46,004 nt of DNA, taken from the NCBI GenBank assembly GCA_045565015.1, contig JBJLGD010000012.1:1-46004 (forward strand). The letters run 5' to 3'. Within the stretch, counting starts at the first letter, position 1. Each line of letters opens with the position of its first letter. Source of the DNA: GCA-2697345 sp045565015. Lineage in GTDB: Bacteria > Pseudomonadota > Alphaproteobacteria > Rhodobacterales > Rhodobacteraceae. The position numbers and the translations under genes are program-made. The notes beneath the pieces are model-generated. The model did no database searches. It had not been told where the DNA came from and was given only the letters and a program-made list of their open reading frames with translations. Shown one piece after another: positions 8,208 through 16,664 of the stretch.

Positions 8208-9551
8208 CTATTCTGCAGGGGCGGTTTCTGGATTAGATGGTTTATCTTTTGTGGGATAGTGGGAATTAAAATCTGCTTCAATAGTATCGGGTTGGTTATG
8301 CGGTTTTTCAATAAGCCCCAATAGTGGAAGTATGACTAGGAAGTATGCAAACCAATAGGAGGCAGCAATTAGAGACAACGTCGCATAAGGCTCCTCTGCT
8401 GGCATAGCTCCGAGCCACATTAGCGCAAAAAAGTCGAAAACTAATAACCCAAACCACCACTTAAACATTGGTCTATATCTACCTGAACGCACGGATGACG
8501 TATCAAGCCATGGAACCACTGCCATGACACCAATTGCCCCAAACATAGCCAAAACCCCGAACAGCTTTGCATCTATTATTCCACCAGAAATAAATCCAGC
8601 AAATTGTACTACCCATACTTCTGCGGTAAAGGCTCTTAGTATCGCATAGTAAGGCAGAAAATACCATTCTGGGACGATATGTGCTGGCGTCACTAATGGA
8701 TTAGCTTCTATATAGTTGTCAGGATGTCCTAAGTAATTTGGCATGAAGCCTACGATCGCCCAAAAAATGATCATAATTATACCAAGCGCGAAGAGGTCTT
8801 TGATAACAAAATAGGGCCAAAACGGTAGTGTATCTTTTTTTGCTTCTGTTTTAGATGTGCGTCTAACCTCAACACCTGTTGGGTTATTATTTCCAGTAGT
8901 ATGAAATGCCCAAATATGCACTATTACTAACCCAGTTATTATAAAAGGTAGTAAGTAGTGTAGGGAGAAAAAACGATTTAGAGTTGCATTATCTACGGCG
9001 GGCCCCCCGAGCAAAAGAGTTTGAATTGGTTCCCCTATTCCAGGAATTGCTCCAAAAAGCCCTGTTATAACAGTTGCTCCCCAAAATGACATTTGCCCCC
9101 ACGGCAGTATGTAGCCCATGAACGCTGTAGCCATCATAAGAAGGTATATTAGCATTCCTATTATCCACGTTATTTCTCTGGGTGGTTTATAAGAGCCGTA
9201 ATAAAGGCCTCGGAATATGTGCGCATAAACAGCGATGAAAAATAATGACGCGCCATTTGCGTGTAAATATCGTAGCATATGGCCGCCATTAACATTTCGC
9301 ATAATATGTTCAACAGATGCAAATGCCATATCTACATGTGGAGTGTAATGCATAGCTAAAACGATGCCGGTTATTATCTGAAGAACTAGACAAAATGTTA
9401 GTACAATACCCCATATCCACATCCAATTTAAATTTTTTGGTGTTGGTATAGTCAAAGTATCATAAAGCAAACCGGCTATAGGTAAACGTCGATTCAACCA
9501 TTTTTGTCCAGAGGTTTTTGGTTCATATTGATCGTGAGGAATGCCAGCCAT
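8208..9551 (-). CDS. petB: Ubiquinol-cytochrome c reductase, cytochrome b subunit
   Basis: Core membrane subunit of the bc1 complex, holding hemes bL and bH and the two quinone sites. Eight membrane segments are expected. The heme-ligand histidines are His97, His111, His198 and His212 (in RYLHANG, YAHIFRG, SLHYLL and VHIWAFH), which agrees with the numbering I recall for the Rhodobacter protein. The Qo-site PEWYFLPYYAILRA motif is intact, as expected for PEWY. 447 residues, with a short polar C-terminal tail. It sits 11 bp after petA and 12 bp before petC. Confidence 0.97.
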   Translation of the reverse strand: MAGIPHDQYEPKTSGQKWLNRRLPIAGLLYDTLTIPTPKNLNWMWIWGIVLTFCLVLQIITGIVLAMHYTPHVDMAFASVEHIMRNVNGGHMLRYLHANGASLFFIAVYAHIFRGLYYGSYKPPREITWIIGMLIYLLMMATAFMGYILPWGQMSFWGATVITGLFGAIPGIGEPIQTLLLGGPAVDNATLNRFFSLHYLLPFIITGLVIVHIWAFHTTGNNNPTGVEVRRTSKTEAKKDTLPFWPYFVIKDLFALGIIMIIFWAIVGFMPNYLGHPDNYIEANPLVTPAHIVPEWYFLPYYAILRAFTAEVWVVQFAGFISGGIIDAKLFGVLAMFGAIGVMAVVPWLDTSSVRSGRYRPMFKWWFGLLVFDFFALMWLGAMPAEEPYATLSLIAASYWFAYFLVILPLLGLIEKPHNQPDTIEADFNSHYPTKDKPSNPETAPAE

Positions 9552-9562
9552 AAGTTATCTTT

Positions 9563-10123
9563 CTAACCTAGTTTAATTGTATTATTATCTATAAAATTTG
9601 CGATCGGAACAGGAAGATTCTCAGGCGCAGGCCCTTTTCGAATACGTCCTGATGTATCGTAGTGTGAGCCATGACATGGACAGAACCAACCACCAAAATC
9701 ACCTGCACCATCGCCCAATGGGACACATCCAAGATGAGTACAGACACCCATCATACAGAGCCATTCCCCACCTTCATCAAGAGATCTATTTTCGTCAGCA
9801 GCACTTGCGTCTCCAAGGTTATCATTCCTTGCTTGCGAGTCTGGTAACTCATCAATACTAACTGATCTCGCAGCATCAATTTCGTCTTTTGTCCGCCGCC
9901 TAATGAAAACGGGTTTACCGAGCCACTTTACTGTAATTTGAGTTCCAGGCTCCAGGTCACTTATTGAAACGTCTATAGATGCTAAAGCTTGAACGTCTGC
10001 TGTTGGGTTCATTTGATTAACTAGTGGCCATATAGCTGCACCAGCTGTTATCGCTCCTACACCAGCTGTCGCATAATAGATAAAATCCCTGCGCGTACCT
10101 CCTGCATGGTCTGTTTCAGACAT
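9563..10123 (-). CDS. petA: Ubiquinol-cytochrome c reductase, Rieske iron-sulfur subunit
   Basis: Carries the [2Fe-2S] cluster that takes the first electron from ubiquinol. The N-terminus has a twin-arginine motif (TRRDF, residues 10-14) followed by a single hydrophobic anchor, consistent with Tat export of a folded Rieske domain. The cluster ligands are in CTHLGC (128-133) and CPCHGS (148-153). The roughly 20-residue acidic insertion before the first box is usual in alphaproteobacteria. AAAGGAG precedes the ATG. First gene of the operon; its promoter must lie in the gap shared with the trmL-like gene. Confidence 0.97.
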   Translation of the reverse strand: MSETDHAGGTRRDFIYYATAGVGAITAGAAIWPLVNQMNPTADVQALASIDVSISDLEPGTQITVKWLGKPVFIRRRTKDEIDAARSVSIDELPDSQARNDNLGDASAADENRSLDEGGEWLCMMGVCTHLGCVPLGDGAGDFGGWFCPCHGSHYDTSGRIRKGPAPENLPVPIANFIDNNTIKLG

Positions 10124-10265
10124 CAGAAAGACTCCTTTAGTTTGGCTACTGGTTCGTAGTTCATAATCAACTTACTGTAAACTCTGCGTTTAATTGAATG
10201 CTTGAACTAGATATAATCTGTGATTAGGAATCGTCCATAGGTGAAAGTTGATTAAAGGAAGCCAT

Positions 10266-10733
10266 TTGTCGCACCCAATCGAAATTGTGGCCTATGAACC
10301 TGATTTGGCACCAAATTTAGGTTCGTTAGTTCGTTTAGGAGTTTGTTTTGATGCGCCAATAAACGTTATTGAGCCTTGCGGATTTCCATTTTCACTCAAA
10401 CTTCTAAAAACTCGCGGTTTAGACTATGTTGAATCGGCTACTATCAAAAGGCACAATAGCTGGGAGGATTTCCAATTTAACCAGCGGGAAATTCAACGGC
10501 GGTTAGTTTTACTGACGACTAAAAGTAGTAAAAGTATATGGGATTTTGAATTTTTGCGAGGAGACTCTATTGTTTTGGGTCGAGAAAGCATGGGAGTTCC
10601 CGAAAATGTTCATCAAGAGGTTGACGAAAGGATTAATATTCCAATGTCGGGTCCCGCGCGGAGTTTAAATATAGCGATAAGTGCAGGTATCGCCCTAGCA
10701 GAGGCATCCAGACAATTGAAGCTTCATGGTTAG
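10266..10733 (+). CDS. trmL: SPOUT-family tRNA (cytidine34-2'-O)-methyltransferase, TrmL-like
   Basis: Predicted SAM-dependent 2'-O-methyltransferase for the wobble position of tRNA-Leu. The 155-residue single SPOUT domain is close to E. coli TrmL in length. It shows EIVAYEPDLAPNLGSLVRL at the N-terminus, GLDYVESATIKRH, VLGRESMGVP, and the knot segment IPMSGPARSLNIAISAG. I start it at the TTG at 10266 because AAAGGA lies 6 nt upstream; an upstream in-frame TTG at 10248 has no such site. Some positions differ from E. coli TrmL (PNLGS for PNTGN), so specificity is by homology only. It converges on the GST gene with 8 bp between them. Confidence 0.8.
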   Translation: MSHPIEIVAYEPDLAPNLGSLVRLGVCFDAPINVIEPCGFPFSLKLLKTRGLDYVESATIKRHNSWEDFQFNQREIQRRLVLLTTKSSKSIWDFEFLRGDSIVLGRESMGVPENVHQEVDERINIPMSGPARSLNIAISAGIALAEASRQLKLHG

Positions 10734-10741
10734 CCTATATA

Positions 10742-11356
10742 CTATTTGGATGGTACAGTCATTGACATACTCTCTCTTTGAGAAAAACCCTTAAACCAAT
10801 TGGATAGAGTTTTATGCTTTTCTCGCCAGTCCCGATCGGGGTTTCGGAAATCTAAATAACCCAACGCACATCCAACACCTATTTGACCGATATTGAGTTT
10901 ATCGTCTAATTGCTCCATCCACTTATTTTCTAAAGTATCTAGAGCACGATCAACTTTTGACCATTGCGCTTCTATCCAATCAGGAAATATAATCTCTTCA
11001 GGACGCAGTCGCCATTCATAAGCCATTAGGAGTGCAGCATCTATTATACCCTCAGCCGTCGCTTCTAACGTGAGCATTTCCCAATGTTGGTTATTATTTT
11101 TATATAGATTCAACGTTGCCAGACTATCGAGATACCTACAGATTACTCTGCTATCATACAAGGCGACCCCATCTTCACGTAATAAAACTGGAATTTTTCC
11201 AAGTGGGTTATATTGAATAGGACTATTACCAGGATCTAATGGAGAGCCAAAAACTGAACTAACTTTCACTTCAATATTCTTAACACGACTTATTTCCTTT
11301 AAAACTACATTGACCTTTCGCCCATAGGGTGAAAGGGGGCTTAAGTATAGTTGCAT
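10742..11356 (-). CDS. Glutathione S-transferase family protein
   Basis: A 204-residue cytosolic GST-fold protein. The N-terminal thioredoxin-like domain starts MQLYLSPLSPYGRKVNVVLKE and has the glutathione-site cis-Pro segment LGKIPVLLREDG followed by YDSRVICRYLD (residues about 54-80). The C-terminal half is the all-helical domain. The SPYGRK region suggests Ser as the activating residue, as in beta/zeta-like bacterial GSTs, but the substrate is unknown. It lies 27 bp downstream of mtaB on the same strand and may be co-transcribed. Confidence 0.85.
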   Translation of the reverse strand: MQLYLSPLSPYGRKVNVVLKEISRVKNIEVKVSSVFGSPLDPGNSPIQYNPLGKIPVLLREDGVALYDSRVICRYLDSLATLNLYKNNNQHWEMLTLEATAEGIIDAALLMAYEWRLRPEEIIFPDWIEAQWSKVDRALDTLENKWMEQLDDKLNIGQIGVGCALGYLDFRNPDRDWREKHKTLSNWFKGFSQRESMSMTVPSK

Positions 11357-11383
11357 ATACGTTCTCCTTCTTTTTATTTTGCA

Positions 11384-12643
11384 TTAAACAAAAAGTTTTG
11401 CGTCTATCGACCCGAGTATTTTTTTCCTCACTATATCTCCAGGAATTTGATTGGTGCCAAATAAGACTTCTGTAAATTGCTCTGTTCGCCCATTGCGGGG
11501 GGTTTCAACAAGAATATTATGTCGCTTTCCTATTTCGGATTTCAAATGTTTTGCAACCTGAATTTTCCCTAAACTTCTTAAAGCAGCAGCTCTTTTTTTA
11601 ATTATTCTCCTGTCTGTTTGTGGCATTCTTGCGGCTGGCGTCCCAGTCCTGGCTGAGAAAGGAAAAACGTGTAACCAAGTTAAACGACATTCTTCAATGA
11701 GCCTCACAGAGTTTTCGAACATCTCATCTGTTTCAGTAGGAAAACCAGCTATTATATCAGCTCCAAATGTTATTTCGGGACGTAATTTTCGAGCTGTATT
11801 ACAAAACATTATAGCATCATCCCTTGAGTGACGTCGTTTCATCCGTTTCAGTATCATATCATCTCCGGACTGGAGACTGAGATGAAGGTGAGGCATTAAA
11901 CGACGTTCATTAGCTATAGCCTCCATAAGCAATGGATCGACCTCAATAGAGTCTATAGAGCTTAACCGCAATCTTTCTAAGTCAGGGACTAATTTTAGAA
12001 TTCGTAATACAAGATTTCCGAGTTTAGGGTTGGAAGGGAGATCTGCCCCCCAGCTTGTTAAGTCTACCCCTGTTAAAACTATTTCTCTATAACCATTCCC
12101 AACAAGGCGTTTAATCTGATCCACTATTACACCAGCTGGGCTAGACCTTGAGTTTCCTCTACCAAACGGGATGATACAAAACGTACACCTGTGATCACAG
12201 CCATTTTGAATTTGAACATATGCACGACTCCTAGTTCCAAATCCATCAATTAAATGACCCGACGTCTGCTTTACCGCCATTATGTCGTCTATGATTACTT
12301 CTTCAGTTTCGAAGGATCCTTTTTGAGATAAACCCAGCCATGTCCTAGGGTCCATTTTGGCTGAATTTCCCAAAACTAAATCGACCTCAGCCATTTGTGA
12401 AAAGGTTTTTGGTTCGACTTGAGCCGCGCATCCTGTGACAATTAACTTAGCCTTAGGGTTTGAACGTCTCAACCTGCGGATTTCTTGCTTTGCTTTCCGC
12501 ACTGCCTCTGCAGTAACTGCACAGGTGTTCACTACAACGGTATCCTCTAGTGAGGCTTCAGATGTTAGTTTACGCATGGCTTCTGTCTCATAAGAGTTGA
12601 GCCTACACCCTAAAGTACTAAAAATTGGTGCCTTGTTATCCAT
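11384..12643 (-). CDS. mtaB: tRNA t6A37 methylthiotransferase MtaB
   Basis: Radical-SAM enzyme that adds a methylthio group to t6A37, giving ms2t6A in tRNAs reading ANN codons. The N-terminal UPF0004 domain carries cluster ligands Cys13, Cys41 and Cys72 (STLGCRLN, VNTCAV, TGCAAQ). The radical-SAM core has CDHRCTFC (Cys149, Cys153, Cys156). A C-terminal TRAM-like region is expected from about residue 365. 419 residues. The GCRLN start and the absence of the MiaB-type sequence favour MtaB over MiaB or RimO. The ATG directly follows the dapF stop codon, so the two are co-expressed. Confidence 0.92.
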   Translation of the reverse strand: MDNKAPIFSTLGCRLNSYETEAMRKLTSEASLEDTVVVNTCAVTAEAVRKAKQEIRRLRRSNPKAKLIVTGCAAQVEPKTFSQMAEVDLVLGNSAKMDPRTWLGLSQKGSFETEEVIIDDIMAVKQTSGHLIDGFGTRSRAYVQIQNGCDHRCTFCIIPFGRGNSRSSPAGVIVDQIKRLVGNGYREIVLTGVDLTSWGADLPSNPKLGNLVLRILKLVPDLERLRLSSIDSIEVDPLLMEAIANERRLMPHLHLSLQSGDDMILKRMKRRHSRDDAIMFCNTARKLRPEITFGADIIAGFPTETDEMFENSVRLIEECRLTWLHVFPFSARTGTPAARMPQTDRRIIKKRAAALRSLGKIQVAKHLKSEIGKRHNILVETPRNGRTEQFTEVLFGTNQIPGDIVRKKILGSIDAKLFV

Positions 12644-13495
12644 CTATATACCCAATAGAAATTCATCAGTTAAATAGCCAGAGAATACATGAGTACTCTC
12701 ACCTGTCATCCATACCCCAGATTCTTGCCAGTCAATTTCTAGTTGTCCACCATCTAAGTGGACCGTTACCGGACTTTCAGTCAAACCAAGACGAGTTGCT
12801 GCAACTGCTGAAGCACATGCAGACGATCCAGAGGCTAAGGTATGACCTACACCGCGTTCCCAAACCCGCATACGAAGACAGTTTTTATCTGTTACATTTA
12901 CGATCTGAATATTAGTTCCGTGAGGGAAAAGTGGATGCTTCTCAAAACGTTTTCCGTAATCATTGAGGTCGTACTTTTCTGCATTATCTACAAAAAATGT
13001 ACAGTGAGGGTTACCCATACCGGTTGCTGTTGGCAACCCTTCAATGGGTAGGTTTAGTGTATCTACATCTTCAGAGAGAGGTATTTCATTCCATTTTAAA
13101 AAAGGGTGCCCCATATTTACAGTGGTTCTTGAACCATTTAGTAACTTGGCTTGGAGTAAACCTCGTTCAGTCATTATTTTGAGAGTTTTTAAACCCAACC
13201 GTTTCATTTCATAGTGGGCTACACACCTAGTTGCGTTTCCACATGTAGATATTCTACTACCATCAGCATTAAAGAAAGTTAAACTTAGATCAGAATTTTT
13301 ACTGCTACTAATTACTACTAGTTGATCAAACCCGACACCTCTATTACGATCACTGAGAGAAATCACTAATTTCTCATCAACAATATATGAAGAGCCCCTT
13401 AGATCGAGAATGACAAAGTCATTACCGAGGCCATGCATTTTCATAAAAGATAGTTTGTTTAAGTTTTCCATGCCTTTCACATAGCCCAGAAACAT
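12644..13495 (-). CDS. dapF: Diaminopimelate epimerase
   Basis: Interconverts LL- and meso-diaminopimelate for lysine and peptidoglycan synthesis. Both halves of the proline-racemase-like fold are seen, with KMHGLGNDFVILD at 19-31 and NADGSRISTCGNATRC at 77-91, which contains the first catalytic Cys (Cys85). The second active-site box reads RGVGHTLASGSSACA. The position normally held by the second catalytic Cys (ACG) is Ser222. Start is uncertain: this ATG has no Shine-Dalgarno, and an in-frame ATG at 13471 would give about 275 residues, nearer E. coli length. It abuts mtaB with no gap. Function is likely from the overall match, but the Cys-to-Ser change is noted. Confidence 0.9.
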   Translation of the reverse strand: MFLGYVKGMENLNKLSFMKMHGLGNDFVILDLRGSSYIVDEKLVISLSDRNRGVGFDQLVVISSSKNSDLSLTFFNADGSRISTCGNATRCVAHYEMKRLGLKTLKIMTERGLLQAKLLNGSRTTVNMGHPFLKWNEIPLSEDVDTLNLPIEGLPTATGMGNPHCTFFVDNAEKYDLNDYGKRFEKHPLFPHGTNIQIVNVTDKNCLRMRVWERGVGHTLASGSSACASAVAATRLGLTESPVTVHLDGGQLEIDWQESGVWMTGESTHVFSGYLTDEFLLGI

Positions 13496-13534
13496 TATTA
13501 TTAAAAGATGTGACGCCTAAAACTATTTTGGGGG

Positions 13535-13563
13535 TTGACCAGACGCTTACGGCTTCCTAGATA
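13535..13563 (+). promoter_or_regulatory. Probable sigma-70 promoter of tRNA-Lys
   Basis: TTGACC (13535-13540) and TAGATA (13558-13563) are separated by exactly 17 bp and end 12 bp before the tRNA. This is a good match to a housekeeping promoter. Confidence 0.65.
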
Positions 13564-13575
13564 GACCAGTTATGG

Positions 13576-13651
13576 GGGCCCTTAGCTCAGTTGGTAGAGC
13601 AACTGACTTTTAATCAGTGGGTCACAGGTTCGAATCCTGTAGGGCTCACCA
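13576..13651 (+). tRNA. tRNA-Lys (anticodon TTT)
   Basis: A 76-nt cloverleaf. The acceptor pairs GGGCCCT with AGGGCTC (one G-U). The D arm is GCTC/GAGC. The anticodon stem ACTGA/TCAGT encloses the loop CTTTTAA with anticodon TTT. The T arm is ACAGG-TTCGAAT-CCTGT, and the CCA end is encoded. Confidence 0.97.
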
Positions 13652-13659
13652 TAAAAATA

Positions 13660-15099
13660 TCACAAGTTATAAGTTTCTGTTAGAAACCTTGTAACTAAGA
13701 AGGCTTCTAGACCTTCAACACCCCCTTCTGAACCATAGCCGCTATGCTTTATCCCACCAAAAGGAGTTTCAGGTGTACTTACAACCATCGAATTGATAGC
13801 TAAAAGGCCAGATTGAATATCAGCTTGAAGCGCATTTATAATTTTAGAATCATTGGTGAACGCATATGATGCTAAACCAAACTCTAATCTATTTGCTCTT
13901 TCAATAACTTCATCAATAGAATGGAAGCTATCAATTGGAAGTAAGGGACCGAAGGGTTCATCATTCATTAATTTTGCATTATCTGAAACATTACTTAGAA
14001 TCGTGGGTGCGTAGAAACTACCCTCTCTGTTAAGCCTGCGTCCGCCGGTAAGCAGTTCTGCACCAGTGTCGACTGCATCTTTAACAAATTCGTCCATGAT
14101 AGATATCCTTCGTTCGGCTATTAGTGGGCCCATATTGACCCCTTCATCTAATCCGTTTCCAACCTTTATTTTTTTCGCTTCTTCCAAAACAGCCTCTATA
14201 AAGGGTTCCTTTACAGAATCTTGAACCAAAAAGCGTGTGGGCGATATACACACCTGACCAGCATTTCTAAATTTTCCTGATACTGAAATTTGTGCTGCTT
14301 TTTTTATATCAGTATCCGCAAAAACCATTAACGGAGAATGACCCCCAAGTTCCATCGTGCATCTAATCATATTTTCTGCTGCTAATTTTTGTAAGTGTTT
14401 TCCAACTGGTACACTCCCAGTAAATGATAATTTGCGAGGGATATTTGAGGCACATAGACGCTCTGAAACTTCGGATGGAACGCCAAAAACAATATTTAGC
14501 ACACCAGGAGGCAATCCAGCGTCCATGAAAGCCCGAGCAATAGCGATAGCAGTTCCAGGCGTTTCTTCACTAGGTTTAATAGTTATTGTACAACCAGCGG
14601 CAAGTGCTCCACCGACTTTTCTCACCACGTTCATTACAGGGAAATTCCAAGCAACAAATGCAATTACTGGTCCGATTGGTTCTTTCACAACTGTTTGTAT
14701 TACGCCTGGAGTTCTTGATGGAACTACTCTTCCATAGGCTCTTTTCCCCTCCTCGCCGTACCATCTAAGTACGTCGAGACCTACTGATAACTCCAGTTTA
14801 GCTTCTCCGAGAGGCTTACCCATCTCCTTTGTAAGATTTTCAGCTATTGTATCGGATCTATCTTCCAGTATCCGACACGCTGTTTCTATAATCTTTTGTC
14901 TGGCAAGAGGCGTAATTATTTTCCAGGACTTAAAAGCTTTTGCATTTGATGCCAGGGCTTCATCAAGGTCTGAATCTGTTGCATGAGGAAGTTCACCTAA
15001 AACATCATTTGTGGCTGGATTATAAACTTTTTCTGTTTTATTTGACGATCCTTGTCTCCAATTCCCGTCGATCAGTAATTCGAGCTTTTCGTATGACAT
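13660..15099 (-). CDS. NAD(P)-dependent aldehyde dehydrogenase, succinate-semialdehyde / 2-oxoglutarate-semialdehyde type
   Basis: Oxidises an aldehyde to a carboxylate. 479 residues with the ALDH catalytic set: Asn152 in AWNFPV, Glu250 in MELGGHSP and nucleophile Cys284 in NAGQVCISPTRF. Cofactor-binding elements KPSEETPG and FTGSVPVGK are present. The sequence style matches the succinate-semialdehyde dehydrogenase (GabD-like) group, which also includes some 2-oxoglutarate-semialdehyde dehydrogenases. Its divergent neighbour is a DapA-family lyase, and that pairing makes a pathway ending in 2-oxoglutarate plausible. The true substrate cannot be settled from sequence. It ends 8 bp from the tRNA-Lys 3' end, on the opposite strand. 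Confidence 0.9.
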   Translation of the reverse strand: MSYEKLELLIDGNWRQGSSNKTEKVYNPATNDVLGELPHATDSDLDEALASNAKAFKSWKIITPLARQKIIETACRILEDRSDTIAENLTKEMGKPLGEAKLELSVGLDVLRWYGEEGKRAYGRVVPSRTPGVIQTVVKEPIGPVIAFVAWNFPVMNVVRKVGGALAAGCTITIKPSEETPGTAIAIARAFMDAGLPPGVLNIVFGVPSEVSERLCASNIPRKLSFTGSVPVGKHLQKLAAENMIRCTMELGGHSPLMVFADTDIKKAAQISVSGKFRNAGQVCISPTRFLVQDSVKEPFIEAVLEEAKKIKVGNGLDEGVNMGPLIAERRISIMDEFVKDAVDTGAELLTGGRRLNREGSFYAPTILSNVSDNAKLMNDEPFGPLLPIDSFHSIDEVIERANRLEFGLASYAFTNDSKIINALQADIQSGLLAINSMVVSTPETPFGGIKHSGYGSEGGVEGLEAFLVTRFLTETYNL

Positions 15100-15285
15100 T
15101 TTAAAACCTCACTTATGTAAATATTTCTTTTCAAAAGCTAGATACAGTTTTTCACTTAGAGAATAAACATCATATTGCGAATTATCCAAACAATTCTTTT
15201 TAATAATATAGCTATTTATCTATGGACGTTTCGTATCAGAGTGTTTTAAATAATCCTGTCTACAAAAAATAATTAGGATAAGAAA

Positions 15286-16185
15286 ATGATTACAGGCCTC
15301 ATAGCACCGATTCTAAGCCCATTTGATAATAAGTTAAAATTTGATCAAAATCTTTACAACGAGTTGGCACAAAAATTACTTGAGACGGGATGCTCTGGTC
15401 TCGCACCATTTGGAACTACTGGAGAGGCTCTATCCGTTAGTAATAATGAGAGAAAGGCTGCTTTAGAGGGTCTAGTAAACTTTGGTATTGATCCAAATAA
15501 ACTTATTCCTGGTACGGGTTTGTGTAACCTTCCTGATACAATTGATCTTTGTAAGCATGCATTAAAGCTTGGGTGTAAGGGTGTTATGACGTTACCACCG
15601 TTTTACTTTAAAGGTATGAGTGATGATGGACTTTTTGACTATTACTTAAAACTTATTGATGGAATCGATGACCCAAATTTAAAAATATACCTTTATCACA
15701 TTCCACAAGTTTCTGGTGTGGGGTTATCTATTGATCTGGTTAAAAGGCTTTTCGCAGAATTTTCGGGTGTAGTTGTGGGTATTAAGGATAGTTCGGGGGA
15801 TTGGGAAAATACTAAAGCTCTTCTCGGGATAAAAGGTTTAATTGTATATCCAGGCGCAGAACTACCAGTAATAGATGCTATCCGGTTAGGCGCACCGGGC
15901 TGCATTTCAGCTACTGCTAACTTAAATGGTAGTGACATTTCTGAAGTTATTGATCTTTGTCATGCGGGAAAATGGGAGGAAGCGGAGGAAAAGCATAAAA
16001 AGGTTCGAGCTGTGCGTTTAATGTTTCAAGATTATGCGCCTATACCTGCACAAAAAGCTTTATTAGCTAAAGCCACAGGCAACCGAAATTGGGAAAATCT
16101 GCGCCCACCTATGCAGCCTATGACAGCGGACAAGTTATCTACTTTGGTTGATCATTTAGCAAATCAATTTGATATGCGTTTTTAA
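15286..16185 (+). CDS. Dihydrodipicolinate synthase/N-acetylneuraminate lyase family protein
   Basis: Class I aldolase-fold enzyme (299 residues) acting on 2-oxo acids through a Schiff base. The pyruvate-carboxylate motif GTTGEA lies at 43-48, the catalytic Tyr137 in YLYHIP and the Schiff-base Lys167 in GIKDSSGD. The intact core says lyase/dehydratase, but the sequence departs from housekeeping DapA (for example YHIPQVSGVGLS), so I do not call it dapA. It is divergent from the ALDH gene across a 186-bp shared promoter region. DapA-family dehydratases or deaminases that form 2-oxoglutarate semialdehyde are often paired with such ALDHs. Confidence 0.85.
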   Translation: MITGLIAPILSPFDNKLKFDQNLYNELAQKLLETGCSGLAPFGTTGEALSVSNNERKAALEGLVNFGIDPNKLIPGTGLCNLPDTIDLCKHALKLGCKGVMTLPPFYFKGMSDDGLFDYYLKLIDGIDDPNLKIYLYHIPQVSGVGLSIDLVKRLFAEFSGVVVGIKDSSGDWENTKALLGIKGLIVYPGAELPVIDAIRLGAPGCISATANLNGSDISEVIDLCHAGKWEEAEEKHKKVRAVRLMFQDYAPIPAQKALLAKATGNRNWENLRPPMQPMTADKLSTLVDHLANQFDMRF

Positions 16186-16202
16186 TGCTAAAAGCATAAA
16201 AA
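16182..16202. terminator. Weak A/T-flanked hairpin between convergent genes
   Basis: ATGCT (16185-16189) and AGCAT (16193-16197) form a short stem flanked by T and A runs on the two sides, so it could act in both directions. The stem is short and GC-poor. Confidence 0.35.
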
Positions 16203-16203
16203 C

Positions 16204-16662
16204 TTAGAACATTAATAAATTAACCCAGGTTGCTACTATTGCTGGTTTACCTACGTTTTTTATTTCAACAGAAACATCCCATTTAGTCACTATTTGTGTG
16301 AGTGAGCGTTCTTCAACTTCCTTTAAAATAAAACGAGCCCTTAAGTTAGAGTCCGCTGCAACAGGATAAATAAAACGAATTTTATCAAACCCATAATTTA
16401 TTGTAAGTTTTACATCTTTAATTTTTGGTAGAGCAGATTCAGCTAATTTAACAAGCATCGAGAGTGTTAAAAATCCATGTGCAATCGTGCCACCAAAAGG
16501 TGTTTCTTTTGATGCTCTCTCAGGGTCGATGTGAATAAATTGTTCATCTTCTGTAAGTTTGGCAAACTTATTAATTCTACCTTGATCTATCATGATCCAG
16601 TCAGACAATCCAATTTCACACCCAATAAACTTTTTTAGTTCAGGGATACTATATTCAGCCAT
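16204..16662 (-). CDS. MaoC-like hot-dog-fold dehydratase
   Basis: Predicted (R)-specific enoyl-CoA hydratase or related acyl-CoA hydratase, 152 residues, one hot-dog domain. The hydratase-2 type motif is visible: FAKLTEDEQFIHIDPERA followed by FGGTIAHGFLTLSML (Asp/His dyad plus GxxxAHGxL). I start at ATG 16662 (MAEYSIPEL), since the frame's upstream TTG overlaps the SDR stop with no Shine-Dalgarno. It follows the SDR gene with only 2 bp between them and ends the ligase-SDR-MaoC operon, which suggests co-translation and use of the same acyl-CoA substrate. Confidence 0.88.
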   Translation of the reverse strand: MAEYSIPELKKFIGCEIGLSDWIMIDQGRINKFAKLTEDEQFIHIDPERASKETPFGGTIAHGFLTLSMLVKLAESALPKIKDVKLTINYGFDKIRFIYPVAADSNLRARFILKEVEERSLTQIVTKWDVSVEIKNVGKPAIVATWVNLLMF

Positions 16663-16664
16663 AA

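Noticed and set aside
14357..14737. 126-codon plus-strand frame inside the aldehyde dehydrogenase gene
   Set aside because: It is wholly antisense to a well-supported gene with intact motifs, and it has no translation signal; a shadow frame.
15286..16185. Calling the DapA-family gene dapA
   Set aside because: Core motifs fit the superfamily, but the region after the catalytic Tyr and the neighbourhood do not fit housekeeping DapA.
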